DNA of 64,000 bases from Iodidimonas muriae. GTDB lineage: Bacteria; Pseudomonadota; Alphaproteobacteria; Sphingomonadales; Rhodothalassiaceae. Below are positions 55,499 to 64,000 of this stretch, piece after piece. Numbering within the stretch: the stretch's first letter is position 1; each line of letters begins with the position of its first letter. The notes beneath the pieces are model-generated. The model saw nothing but the letters and a program-made list of their open reading frames with translations. It was not told the DNA's origin and ran no database searches. The position numbers and the translations under genes are program-made. The DNA is taken from the NCBI RefSeq assembly GCF_014647255.1, contig NZ_BMOV01000007.1:62001-126000 (forward strand), given 5' to 3'.

Positions 55499-56296
55499 AT
55501 GCAAAAAACTGCCCTGACAAATCCCCTCATTGATGTGTGTATCAAAGCCGGGCATGAAATCATGGCCGTGGCCCGCGCCGGGATCACCGTACGCACCAAA
55601 GACGATAAATCTCCGGTAACCTTGGCGGATGAACGCGCCGAACGGGTGATTCTGGCTGTTCTTAAAGAACTAACACCCGATGTGATGATCATCGCCGAAG
55701 AACAAGCCGCAGCGGGGGGGCTACCCGACCAGGTAGATGGCCCCTTCTGGCTGGTGGACCCGCTGGATGGCACCAAAGAATTTTTGAAGGGCGGGCAGGA
55801 TTTTACGGTCAATATCGCCCTGATTGAAAATGGCGCTCCCACCTTTGGCATCGTTTATTGCCCGGCCAATGGACGGCTGTTTGTGGGCGAACAAGACAAA
55901 GGCGCATGGCAGGCGGTCATATCCGGCGAGGACCAGATCACCGAAAAACGCGCCATCAGCACCCGCCCCTGCCCTTCGCAACCGAAAATCGTCGCCAGCA
56001 AGTCCCACCGCAATGCCGAAACCGATGCCTATCTGGCGAAATATCCCGATGCGGAGCTGGTTTCCATCGGCAGCTCCTTGAAATTCTGTCTGGTGGCCAC
56101 CGGAGAGGCGGATATTTATCCGCGCCTTGGCCCCACCATGGAATGGGATACCGCCGCGGGCCATGCCGTGCTTTTGGCGGCAGGTGGCCGTATGGTTGAT
56201 GAACAAGGTGCCGATTTCGGCTATTACAAGCCCGGCTTCAAAAACGGTTTCTTCCTGGCCTGGGGCGATAAAAACACCCGGCCCGAAGCCCTGTAA
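55499..56296 (+). CDS. cysQ: 3'(2'),5'-bisphosphate nucleotidase CysQ
   Basis: Hydrolyses adenosine 3',5'-bisphosphate, a by-product of sulfate assimilation. The 265-residue member of the inositol-phosphatase family has metal-binding DPLDGTKEFLKGG, ADERAERVI and C-terminal EWDTAAGHAVLLAAGG. ATG at 55499 is chosen because AAGGA lies seven bases upstream; the frame stays open for 72 codons before it, antisense to chpT, and is not coding. It ends three bases from the converging pyrC. Confidence 0.94.
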   Translation: MQKTALTNPLIDVCIKAGHEIMAVARAGITVRTKDDKSPVTLADERAERVILAVLKELTPDVMIIAEEQAAAGGLPDQVDGPFWLVDPLDGTKEFLKGGQDFTVNIALIENGAPTFGIVYCPANGRLFVGEQDKGAWQAVISGEDQITEKRAISTRPCPSQPKIVASKSHRNAETDAYLAKYPDAELVSIGSSLKFCLVATGEADIYPRLGPTMEWDTAAGHAVLLAAGGRMVDEQGADFGYYKPGFKNGFFLAWGDKNTRPEAL

Positions 56297-56299
56297 GCT

Positions 56300-57664
56300 T
56301 CAAGCCCGTTTCATAAGTGCTTCATCACCTTGCGGGCGGATCGTTTCCTGAAAGCGGACAGGACGGCCGCCCGCTGTCCCCACAAGCTCGTCTTCACGCA
56401 TCACGATCCGGCCGCGCACAATGGTGGCTGTGGGCTTGCCGGTCATCTGCATGCCGGTGAAAGGGCTCCACCCGCACCGGGCGGCAAGCCAGGTTTCTTC
56501 CACTGTCCAGCTTTTCTTGAGATCCACCAGCGTGAAATCCCCGTCAAAACCGACCGCCAGACGGCCTTTATCGCGCAGATTGAACAACCGGTTGGCCCCA
56601 TGGCTGGTCAGATCCACCAGCCGTTCCAAACTTAACCGGCCTTGCGCCACATGGGTCAGAAGCAAAGGCAAAAGCGTTTGCACGCCGGGCATGCCCGATG
56701 GTGATGCCGGATAGGCTTTGGCCTTTTCTTCCCGCGTATGGGGCGCATGGTCCGAGCCGATCACATCCACCCGACCATCGGCCACCGCCTCCCATAAGGC
56801 GTCGCGGTGCCGTGCCTCACGAATGGGCGGGTTCATCTGGGCATAGGTCCCAAGTTGCTTATAACAGTCTTCCCCTGCCAAAGTGAGATGCTGGGGTGTG
56901 GCTTCGATGCTGGCGATGTCCTTGTTTTCAGCAAGAAACGCCATTTCTTCTGCCGTGGTCACATGCAGTACATGGATGCGCCGCCCGGCCCGGCGCGCCA
57001 AGCCCACAATACGCTTTGTCGCCAAAAGTGCCGTTTGCACATCGCGCCAATCCGGATGGCTGGAAGGATCATCGGCCCGACACACGGATTTCCGTGCATT
57101 CAGCCGCTCTTCATCTTCTGCATGGATGGCCACCCGCCGGCGCCCCGATTGCAGGACCCGCAGCAAAGCCGCATCGTCGCTGACCAGAAGATCGCCGGTG
57201 GACGAGCCCATGAACACCTTGACGCCACAGCACCCCTCTTCTTGCTCCAAAGCGGCCAGTGCCGCTGCATTGTCGCCGGTTGCCCCCACATAAAAGGCGA
57301 AATCGCAAAACATGCGGTCACGGGCGCGCGATACCTTATCCGCCAAGGCCTCTGCCGTAGAGGTGGACGGCTTGGTATTGGGCATTTCAAATACCGCCGT
57401 CACCCCGCCCATCACGGCGGCGATGCTGCCACTTTCCAGATCTTCTTTATGTTCATTGCCCGGTTCACGGAAATGCACCTGGGTATCGATCACGCCGGGC
57501 AGAAGATGAAGCCCGGTTGCATCCATATCCTGCGCGGCCAAAGTGCCTTTCAGATCACCAATGGCGACGATACGGCCATCGCGCACCGCCACATCCGCCT
57601 TCCCGATCCCGTTATGCGATACGAGCGTTGCATTGCGGATACATAAATCGACGGTCTGGCTCAT
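56300..57664 (-). CDS. pyrC: Dihydroorotase
   Basis: Zinc amidohydrolase of pyrimidine synthesis, 454 residues, class I type. Ligand motifs DTQVHFREPG, the lysine in GVKVFMGSSTGDLL, IHAED, HVLHVTT and GSDHAPHT are present, so it should be catalytically active and is not the inactive partner form. Homologues are labelled pyrC or pyrC-like. AAGGGA precedes the ATG. No other pyrimidine gene is near. Confidence 0.93.
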   Translation of the reverse strand: MSQTVDLCIRNATLVSHNGIGKADVAVRDGRIVAIGDLKGTLAAQDMDATGLHLLPGVIDTQVHFREPGNEHKEDLESGSIAAVMGGVTAVFEMPNTKPSTSTAEALADKVSRARDRMFCDFAFYVGATGDNAAALAALEQEEGCCGVKVFMGSSTGDLLVSDDAALLRVLQSGRRRVAIHAEDEERLNARKSVCRADDPSSHPDWRDVQTALLATKRIVGLARRAGRRIHVLHVTTAEEMAFLAENKDIASIEATPQHLTLAGEDCYKQLGTYAQMNPPIREARHRDALWEAVADGRVDVIGSDHAPHTREEKAKAYPASPSGMPGVQTLLPLLLTHVAQGRLSLERLVDLTSHGANRLFNLRDKGRLAVGFDGDFTLVDLKKSWTVEETWLAARCGWSPFTGMQMTGKPTATIVRGRIVMREDELVGTAGGRPVRFQETIRPQGDEALMKRA

Positions 57665-57810
57665 GGGCTGTTCCCTTAATCTCCGACGCGGTTGTCCTTG
57701 GGTCTAGCCTGATCGCCCTTTTGCCTCAAGCAAGGATATTTTCGCCCCTTCACATCGCCCCGACGAAGGCTTAACTGTGAGCCCCAACCGAAAACCCCAA
57801 GGAAGCCCCC

Positions 57811-58683
57811 ATGCCCACGCCCATTGCCGCTTGTAAATTGCACAATCGCGCTGTTTTGAGCATCACAGGCCCCGATAGCCGGGATTTTCTGCAAGGCATT
57901 TTAACCAATACGATCTTTGCCGTAGGGCCGGATCGCGCCCTTTATGCAGCTCTTTTAACGCCGCAAGGTAAAATGCTGTTCGATTTTTTCATCACAGCCC
58001 ATCAAGACGCCCTGTTGTTCGATTGTGAATCGAGCCGCAAAACCGACCTGATCAGGCGATTGATGATGTACCGGCTGCGGGCAAAAGCCGAAATCACCGA
58101 CCGGTCCGACGATTTTTCCCTATGGGCCATTCCCCGCACCGAGCGCGATGATTCCGTTTTTGGCGATTTGGCAAAGGCAGGCGCTGCGAAAGCCTTTGAA
58201 GACGGGGTTCTTTATTGCGATCCGCGCGATCAGGGAATGGGCTGGCGCGCCATTCTTCCCCAAAAGGCAACGATCTTCACCGATCAAGGCATGGAGCCAT
58301 ATGAAAGCCTCCGCCTGAGCCGGGGCATGACCGACGGCAGCCGCGACTTTGTGCCGGAAAAAACTTTGGCATTGGAAGCCAATCTGGATGTGTTCAATGG
58401 CGTTGATTTTTCCAAGGGCTGTTATGTGGGACAAGAACTGACCGCCCGCACCAAACACCGCGGCAAGGTGCGCAAACGCCTTGTGCCCATCGAAATAGAC
58501 GGCGACGCACCACAAAGCGGCACGGCCATCGAACAGGATGGCAAAACCGTAGGAGACATCCGGTCCAGCCATAAAAATGCAGCCATTGCCCTCTTGCGCA
58601 TGGAGGCTCTTGAAGGCCCCGCATTGATGGCCGATGGCAAGGCGGTAACGGTGCGGCACCCATCATGGCTGGACGGGCTTTGA
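57811..58683 (+). CDS. ygfZ: Folate-binding YgfZ-family protein
   Basis: A 290-residue glycine-cleavage-T-like protein needed for iron-sulfur enzyme assembly or repair. The family hallmark KGCYVGQELTARTKHRGKV is at about 200-220. It contains the conserved cysteine. AAGGAAG lies six bases before the ATG. It is monocistronic or leads the short genes that follow. Confidence 0.93.
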   Translation: MPTPIAACKLHNRAVLSITGPDSRDFLQGILTNTIFAVGPDRALYAALLTPQGKMLFDFFITAHQDALLFDCESSRKTDLIRRLMMYRLRAKAEITDRSDDFSLWAIPRTERDDSVFGDLAKAGAAKAFEDGVLYCDPRDQGMGWRAILPQKATIFTDQGMEPYESLRLSRGMTDGSRDFVPEKTLALEANLDVFNGVDFSKGCYVGQELTARTKHRGKVRKRLVPIEIDGDAPQSGTAIEQDGKTVGDIRSSHKNAAIALLRMEALEGPALMADGKAVTVRHPSWLDGL

Positions 58684-58734
58684 AACACCGCCTAGACTTC
58701 GCCCCATAACAGGCATCTGTTTTGGGGAAGCATT

Positions 58735-58848
58735 ATGACAAACAAAAAAGCCCGCAAAGACGCCATGCGAAAAGGCGATAAACGGCTGCTTATCATGGCC
58801 GTCATTGCTGTATTGGTGATCCTGAGCATTTATGTGCTCATGGATTAA
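58735..58848 (+). CDS. Putative 37-residue single-span membrane peptide
   Basis: A small frame encoding a basic N-terminus (MTNKKARKDAMRKGDKR) and one hydrophobic helix (LLIMAVIAVLVILSIYVLMD). GGGGAAG lies five bases before the ATG. The positive-inside charge pattern and good ribosome site argue for a real gene. I recognise no family. It lies 51 bases after ygfZ and 92 before the DUF4282 gene, both on the same strand. Confidence 0.6.
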   Translation: MTNKKARKDAMRKGDKRLLIMAVIAVLVILSIYVLMD

Positions 58849-58861
58849 CCAGTCTCAAAAC

Positions 58862-58893
58862 GAACGTCTATATTGTACGTAAAGTTGACGTTC
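58862..58893. promoter_or_regulatory. Inverted repeat before the DUF4282 gene
   Basis: A perfect 7-bp dyad GAACGTC/GACGTTC separated by 18 bases, in an AT-rich gap 48 bases before the DUF4282 start. It may be an operator or weak hairpin; no matching regulator is known to me. Confidence 0.3.
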
Positions 58894-58940
58894 AAATAAA
58901 AATATGATCCACTTCACCTTTATGGGGAAAGGGGTCGGTC

Positions 58941-59255
58941 ATGTCTCATGATATCAATCTGAAAACATTTCTGTCTTTCGACCGGATGATCGCGCCAACG
59001 GTTATCAAGGTGGTTTACTGGATCGGGCTGGCGTTCATCAGCCTTGGCTCCCTGATCACCTTCTTTACCAGCTTTGTGGTCATGGGCCACAATGTGGGTG
59101 CCGGCTTTGGACAAATGCTGTTAAGCGTTATCGGCTTTGTTCTTGGGGTGCTTTTTTGGCGCATTATCATGGAAATCTATATTGTATTTTTCAGCATCCA
59201 TGATCGGCTGTCGGAAATCCGCGACCGCTTGCCACCGCCTGTGGATCAGCCATAA
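58941..59255 (+). CDS. DUF4282 membrane protein
   Basis: A 104-residue protein with two membrane spans (YWIGLAFISLGSLITFFTSF and a second near 60-80) and the LKTFLSFDRMIAPTVIKVVYW start plus FWRIIMEIYIVFFSIHDRL typical of DUF4282. Function unknown. Purine-rich GGGGAAAGGGG precedes the ATG. It converges on meaB, nine bases away. Confidence 0.88.
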   Translation: MSHDINLKTFLSFDRMIAPTVIKVVYWIGLAFISLGSLITFFTSFVVMGHNVGAGFGQMLLSVIGFVLGVLFWRIIMEIYIVFFSIHDRLSEIRDRLPPPVDQP

Positions 59256-59264
59256 GGCCAGCCC

Positions 59265-60227
59265 CTAATCCGGGGAAGAAGGCGTTTCACGGCTTTGAAA
59301 CTGCACCGAAATCCGCAATTGATAAAGACTTTGGAACGGCGTTTCGCCGTCCAGCTGCCTGAGCGACTTTTCCGAAAGAGCAGCCAGACCATCGCGCCCA
59401 ATATGCAAAAGCAAATTGGTATGGCCCCAGCTTCTCATTTGATCGCGGCGTTTAAGATCCCGCCGTCCTTGCGTCTTTAGCCAATGTTCATGGGCATCAA
59501 GCGCGGCGATCAAGGGGCCGATACCCAGACCCGGATCAAGAGTCGAGACTTGCAACACCTTTGCATCCCAATCGCCGGGATGCAGCCGCAAAGACAAAGC
59601 CCCTTCCAGATCCGCCACCGCCTTGGCCGCCATGTCCCCCAGATCCGCCTTGGTAACCACGAACATATCTGGCACCTCCATAATGCCGGATTTCATGAAT
59701 TGCAGGCTATCCCCCGAACCGGGCTGAACGCAAAACACCACGCTATCCGCCACGCCGGATATATCGGTTTCCGATTGCCCGACCCCCACCGTTTCCACCA
59801 GCACCCGATCAAACAAGGCGCGCATCAGGATAATGGCGGGAAACGCACTTTCCGATAATCCGCCCAACTGCCCGCCAGCAGCCATGGACCGGATGAAAAG
59901 ATTTTGATCTTCGGGATTTGCGGCCATGCGCATCCGGTCGCCCAACAGCGATCCGCCACCAATTTTCGACGATGGATCAACCGCGACAACCCCCACGCTT
60001 TCGCCCATAGAGCGCCAATGGCGCACAAGGGCTGCGGCCAAGGTGGATTTTCCAACGCCGGGCGGGCCGGTCAGCCCGATGACATGGCCCTTCGGCGCAT
60101 GATAGGCCGCATCCAGAAGCGATAAGGTAGCACGGGCATCCGGGGCGCTTTCCAGATCGGAAAGCGCCTGCGCCAAGGCCACTTTACCTCCCCGGCGCAC
60201 GGCATCAAGAGACGCCGCCCCGGCCAT
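59265..60227 (-). CDS. meaB: Methylmalonyl-CoA mutase-associated GTPase MeaB
   Basis: G3E-type GTPase that guards loading of adenosylcobalamin into methylmalonyl-CoA mutase. The 320-residue protein has P-loop GPPGVGKST (54-62), VDPSSKIGGGSLLGDRMRM, ETVGVGQSE and base-specificity TKAD. The mutase genes are not in this window. It follows ppdK after three bases, so the two are co-transcribed. It fits the B12 uptake operon at 22-27 kb. Confidence 0.95.
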   Translation of the reverse strand: MAGAASLDAVRRGGKVALAQALSDLESAPDARATLSLLDAAYHAPKGHVIGLTGPPGVGKSTLAAALVRHWRSMGESVGVVAVDPSSKIGGGSLLGDRMRMAANPEDQNLFIRSMAAGGQLGGLSESAFPAIILMRALFDRVLVETVGVGQSETDISGVADSVVFCVQPGSGDSLQFMKSGIMEVPDMFVVTKADLGDMAAKAVADLEGALSLRLHPGDWDAKVLQVSTLDPGLGIGPLIAALDAHEHWLKTQGRRDLKRRDQMRSWGHTNLLLHIGRDGLAALSEKSLRQLDGETPFQSLYQLRISVQFQSRETPSSPD

Positions 60228-60230
60228 GGA

Positions 60231-62897
60231 TCAGCGCCCTGCCTTCAAGGCCGCCTGCGCTGCCGCCAAACGGGCGATGGGCACGCGGAACGGCGAACAG
60301 GATACATAATCCAGCCCTGCACTTTGGCAAAAAGTGATGGAATCGGGATCGCCACCATGCTCACCGCAAATACCCAATTTCAGGTCCGGCGTGGTTTCGC
60401 GCCCGCGCTCGGCCCCGATCCGCACCAATTCGCCAACGCCTTTTTGGTCGATGGATACAAACGGATCGCGGGTGATGATCCCGTGCTCCACATAAAGCGG
60501 CAGGAATCCGCCCGCATCATCGCGGCTGATACCAAAGGTGGTCTGGGTCAGATCATTGGTGCCAAAGCTGAAGAAATCTGCCTTGCGGGCAATTTCATTG
60601 GCGGTCAGGGCCGCACGCGGCAATTCGATCATGCTTCCCACCAAATATGTGAGACGCTGGCCTTTTTCTTCAAACACGGTTTCCGCAACGGCTTCGATCC
60701 GCTCGCGCAGAAAAGCCAGTTCGGATTCCGTGGCCACCAGCGGCACCATGATTTCCGGTGTAATGGTGGCCCCGAATTCCTCGCCCACGGCCAGTGCCGC
60801 CTCGAAAATCGCCCGCGCCTGCATTTCATAGATTTCCGGATAGGCAATGCCCAAACGGCAACCGCGATGGCCCAGCATCGGATTGGCTTCCGTCAGATCC
60901 AGCGCTCGGCGGCGCAAATGCTCCGCATTCACATGCATGGCCATGGCCACTTCGGAAAATTCTTTTTCCTCTCGCGGCAAGAATTCATGCAAGGGCGGGT
61001 CCAGCAAGCGGATGGTGACCGGCAGGCCGCGCATGATGCGGAAAATCTCGCTGAAATCCTGTCGTTGATAAGGCAGCAATTTATCCAATGCCCGGCGGCG
61101 ACCCTCTTCATCCTCGGCCAGAATCATCTGGCGCACGGCAATGATGCGGTCCCCCTCAAAGAACATATGCTCGGTCCGGCACAGGCCAATGCCTTCCGCA
61201 CCGAAATTACGCGCCGTTTCCGTATCATGGGGAGTGTCCGCATTGGTGCGCACCGCCATGGTGCGATAACGGTCGGCCCATTCCATCAGAGACGCGAAAT
61301 CGCCGGTCAGCTCCGCTTTCAAGGTGGGCACATGCCCGGCCATCACCTCGCCTGTACCACCATCGATGGTAATGGTATCGCCGCGATAAATGGTGCGGCC
61401 ACCCACGGTCATTTCACCGGCTTTCACATCGATCCGCAAAGAACCGGCACCCGAAACGCAGGCACGCCCCATACCACGCGCCACCACGGCCGCATGGCTG
61501 GTCATCCCCCCGCGTGAGGTCAGGATACCGCGCGCGGCGTGCATGCCATGAATATCTTCCGGGCTGGTTTCCACACGCACCAAAATCACCGCCTCGCCTT
61601 CTTTGGCGCGGGCTTCCGCTTCATCGGCGGTGAAAGCCACCGTGCCCGATGCCGCCCCCGGGGACGCCGGCAAACCAATGGCAATCACATCGCGCTGGGC
61701 ACTGGGATCCAGGGTGGGATGCAGCAATTGATCCAGAGCCGCCGGATCAACGCGCATCACCGCTTCTTCTTCGGTAATCAGCCCTTCCGCCACCATATCC
61801 ACGGCGATTTTCAAAGCGGCATTGGCCGTGCGTTTGCCCGACCGGGTTTGCAGCATCCACAATTTGCCGTTCTGGACGGTAAATTCGATATCCTGCATAT
61901 CCCGATAATGGGTTTCCAGCGTTTGGAACACGCCCTTCAATTGCGCAAACACCTCTGGCATGGCTTCTTCCATAGAGGGTTTGGCGCTATTGCCATTTTC
62001 GCGGGCTTCACGGGTCAGATATTGCGGGGTACGAATACCCGCCACCACATCCTCGCCCTGCGCATTGATCAGGAATTCGCCGTATATCATCCGCTCGCCG
62101 GTGGAAGGATTACGGGTAAAAGCAACCCCCGTGGCCGATGTTTCGCCCATATTGCCAAACACCATGGCCTGTACATTCACCGCGGTGCCCCAATCTTCGG
62201 GGATATTGTGCAAACGGCGATATACTTTGGCGCGGTCGATCTTCCACGACCCGAAAACGGCGGAAATTGCCCCCCAAAGCTGCTCTTGCGGGTCTTGCGG
62301 GAAGGGCCTGCCCAGATGGGTTTTCACTTCCTGTTTGTAAATCTCTACCAGATCGCGCCAATCATTCGCATCCAGATCGGTATCCAGATCCACGCCTTTA
62401 TCGAGTTTCAGATTTTCAAGGGCTTCTTCGAACAGGTGATGCGCCACCCCTAGCACCACATCGCCATACATCTGGATGAAGCGGCGATAGCTATCCCACG
62501 CAAAGCGCGGATCGCCAGAGCGTTTGGCCAAGCCCTCCACCGTTTTATCATTAAGGCCCAGATTGAGCACCGTATCCATCATGCCGGGCATGGACACCCG
62601 GGCACCGGACCGGACCGATACCAGCAAAGGATTTTCCGCATCGCCAAAGCGCGCGCCAACGCTGTTTTCAATCCGGGAAAGGGCCTTGGAGATCTGTTCG
62701 TCAAGCGTATCGGGATAGCGCCCGCCATGGTCATAATACCAACCACACATCTCGGTGGTGATGGTAAATCCCGGCGGTACCGGCAACCCTATGGATGACA
62801 TTTCGGCCAGATTGGCCCCCTTGCCCCCCAGAAGATTTTTCATATCGCGCGTGCCTTCAGCCGCGCCATCCCCGAATGAATAAACCCATTGTGTCAT
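60231..62897 (-). CDS. ppdK: Pyruvate, phosphate dikinase
   Basis: Interconverts pyruvate, ATP and phosphate with phosphoenolpyruvate, AMP and pyrophosphate. The 888-residue enzyme has an N-terminal ATP-grasp part (GGKGANLAEMSSIGLPVPPG), the phosphohistidine domain GGMTSHAAVVARGMGRACV and the C-terminal PEP/pyruvate barrel with GICGEHGGDPDSI (catalytic Cys). ATG at 62897 (MTQWVYSFGDG) is the homologous start; 14 further codons upstream are open. Linked to meaB in one transcript. Confidence 0.96.
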   Translation of the reverse strand: MTQWVYSFGDGAAEGTRDMKNLLGGKGANLAEMSSIGLPVPPGFTITTEMCGWYYDHGGRYPDTLDEQISKALSRIENSVGARFGDAENPLLVSVRSGARVSMPGMMDTVLNLGLNDKTVEGLAKRSGDPRFAWDSYRRFIQMYGDVVLGVAHHLFEEALENLKLDKGVDLDTDLDANDWRDLVEIYKQEVKTHLGRPFPQDPQEQLWGAISAVFGSWKIDRAKVYRRLHNIPEDWGTAVNVQAMVFGNMGETSATGVAFTRNPSTGERMIYGEFLINAQGEDVVAGIRTPQYLTREARENGNSAKPSMEEAMPEVFAQLKGVFQTLETHYRDMQDIEFTVQNGKLWMLQTRSGKRTANAALKIAVDMVAEGLITEEEAVMRVDPAALDQLLHPTLDPSAQRDVIAIGLPASPGAASGTVAFTADEAEARAKEGEAVILVRVETSPEDIHGMHAARGILTSRGGMTSHAAVVARGMGRACVSGAGSLRIDVKAGEMTVGGRTIYRGDTITIDGGTGEVMAGHVPTLKAELTGDFASLMEWADRYRTMAVRTNADTPHDTETARNFGAEGIGLCRTEHMFFEGDRIIAVRQMILAEDEEGRRRALDKLLPYQRQDFSEIFRIMRGLPVTIRLLDPPLHEFLPREEKEFSEVAMAMHVNAEHLRRRALDLTEANPMLGHRGCRLGIAYPEIYEMQARAIFEAALAVGEEFGATITPEIMVPLVATESELAFLRERIEAVAETVFEEKGQRLTYLVGSMIELPRAALTANEIARKADFFSFGTNDLTQTTFGISRDDAGGFLPLYVEHGIITRDPFVSIDQKGVGELVRIGAERGRETTPDLKLGICGEHGGDPDSITFCQSAGLDYVSCSPFRVPIARLAAAQAALKAGR

Positions 62898-63045
62898 GGC
62901 AATCGCGTTCCCGTTCTGCACCGAAACTCCACCCTGCATTTGTCACAGGGCTGTGACTTCCATAGCGCGTTCAAGGCGCTCTGTCCCCACCTTCGACAAA
63001 GAAAATTGCCGCAATGCAGAAATTGTCGGGAAAAAACGCGATTTC

Positions 63046-63921
63046 CTAGCCAAATCGACCGGTGACATAGGCCCGGGTCTGTTCTTTTTGTGGCTTCACA
63101 AAAATACGGCTGGCCAGATCGAATTCCACCATTTCGCCCAGATGCATATAGCCCACATGATCGGAAATCCGGGCTGCCTGCTGCATATTATGGGTAACGA
63201 TCAAAATGGTGATAGTATCCGCCAGCTTTTCGATCAGATCTTCCACCTTGGCGGTGGCGATGGGATCAAGCGCCGATGTGGGCTCATCCAAAAGCAACAA
63301 TTCAGGCTCAGGGGCCAGGGCGCGGGCAATGCACAAACGCTGTTGCTGACCACCCGAAAGACCATAGGCGCTTTCCCCCAAGCGGTCTTTCACTTCTGTC
63401 CACAAGGCCGCACCGGTAAGAGCAGCTTCCACCTTGTCATCCAGCACAGACCGCTTGTTGATGCCGCGAATACGCAAGCCGGCAGCAACATTTTCGTAAA
63501 TGGATTTGGGGAAAGGATTGGGCTTTTGGAACACCATCCCCACCCGCAGGCGAATCAGCATGGGATCGGTTTTCGGGCCAACGATATTATCGCCTTCCGG
63601 ATACAGATTGATGGCCCCGTCATAGCGGTTGTTGCGATACAGGTCGTGCATTCGGTTAAAGCAGCGCAAGAGCGTGCTTTTACCACAGCCCGAAGCCCCA
63701 ATCAGAGCGGTGACCTTTTTGTCATGCACCGGCAGATTGATGCCTTTCAACGCCTGAAAATCGCCGTACCAGAAATTCAGATTCTGCACATCGGCGCGCA
63801 AGGCGTTTCCTGTTTCGGCCTGCGCATCACCACGGCCTTCCACAAGCTGGCTCAGATTCAAATCGTTCATGCTGCCTCTCTGGCTCTCGGAAGTTGTGGG
63901 GCTCTTGGGATCTACGGTCAT
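63046..63921 (-). CDS. pstB: Phosphate ABC transporter ATP-binding protein
   Basis: Powers high-affinity phosphate uptake. The 291-residue protein shows Walker [10 protein letters not shown] (75-82), the PstB-specific [12 protein letters not shown], signature [28 protein letters not shown] and [17 protein letters not shown] at 63921 shares a base with the pstA stop; a GTG one codon earlier is also possible. About 40 extra N-terminal residues precede the domain. No clear terminator was seen in the 148 bases between pstB and ppdK. Confidence 0.96.
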   Translation of the reverse strand: MTVDPKSPTTSESQRGSMNDLNLSQLVEGRGDAQAETGNALRADVQNLNFWYGDFQALKGINLPVHDKKVTALIGASGCGKSTLLRCFNRMHDLYRNNRYDGAINLYPEGDNIVGPKTDPMLIRLRVGMVFQKPNPFPKSIYENVAAGLRIRGINKRSVLDDKVEAALTGAALWTEVKDRLGESAYGLSGGQQQRLCIARALAPEPELLLLDEPTSALDPIATAKVEDLIEKLADTITILIVTHNMQQAARISDHVGYMHLGEMVEFDLASRIFVKPQKEQTRAYVTGRFG

Positions 63922-64000
63922 CACAGCACCTTACGCAAGCGATAGCGGATATAAATGGCTACGGAATTCATCAATAACGTCATGCTTAGCAGCACAAGAC
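63921..64000 (-). CDS. pstA: Phosphate ABC transporter permease PstA, C-terminal end only
   Basis: The last 26 codons of a gene running off the window: [20 protein letters not shown], then LRKVL and TGA. This hydrophobic end with a basic tail (NS-A---R-R-RK) is the usual PstA C-terminus. The stop overlaps the pstB start (TGATG), as in pst operons. Confidence 0.88.
   Translation of the reverse strand, partial: LVLLSMTLLMNSVAIYIRYRLRKVL

Noticed and set aside
60324-61517. 397-codon plus-strand frame
   Set aside because: Antisense to ppdK and rich in His/Gln as expected for a shadow.

Overview
The window is a 64 kb stretch of alphaproteobacterial chromosome, moderately GC-rich and densely coded. 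No insertion sequence, integrase, phage gene, rRNA, tRNA or CRISPR array was recognised. The alphaproteobacterial assignment rests on a ChpT histidine phosphotransferase, an APH-type homoserine kinase, a ccoNOQP-ccoGHIS cluster under FNR/FixK-type boxes, a pyruvate phosphate dikinase next to meaB, and a large hybrid CheA. Many genes overlap by 1-4 bases (ATGA, TGATG or TAATG junctions). The TonB receptors and gene set would suit a marine or Kordiimonas/Iodidimonas-like lineage, but that placement is a guess.

Layout. 1-8.4 kb: the end of an M13 metallopeptidase lipoprotein, thrB-thrC, a GGDEF diguanylate cyclase and a large TonB-dependent receptor. 8.6-12.4 kb: bifunctional putA and a DUF2147 secreted protein. 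12.5-18.1 kb: the rod-shape operon mreB-mreC-mreD-mrdA-rodA. 18.3-21.3 kb: miaA-ilvC diverging from serB. 21.3-27.4 kb: a cobalamin-riboswitch operon, btuB-btuF-btuC-btuD, followed by a VOC protein and an SDR. 27.4-35.5 kb: the complete cbb3 oxidase operon ccoNOQP-ccoGHIS behind a perfect FNR box. A second perfect FNR box lies before an unrecognised small membrane protein. 36-40.5 kb: ydbH-ynbE-ydbL and an LpxR-like lipid A deacylase. 40.7-44.4 kb: porin, mini phosphate-binding-like protein and chemoreceptor. 44.6-48.3 kb: DEAD-box helicase, beta-CASP metallo-beta-lactamase protein, pirin. 48.4-55.4 kb: cheA-cheW-cheY-cheB-cheR and chpT. 55.5-64 kb: cysQ, pyrC, ygfZ, a 37-residue membrane peptide, DUF4282, ppdK-meaB, and pstB with the tail of pstA.

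How the genes fit together. Cobalamin import (btu, riboswitch-controlled) and meaB, which maintains the B12 enzyme methylmalonyl-CoA mutase, both point to B12 dependence on external supply. The cbb3 operon indicates microaerobic respiration. The che operon beside chpT ties chemotaxis to the CtrA phosphorelay by position. The porin/binding-protein/chemoreceptor trio and the terminal pst genes hint at anion or phosphate sensing. The best candidates for something undescribed are the FNR-box membrane protein (35517-35873), the porin/mini-PBP/MCP unit, and the 37-residue peptide gene before DUF4282.
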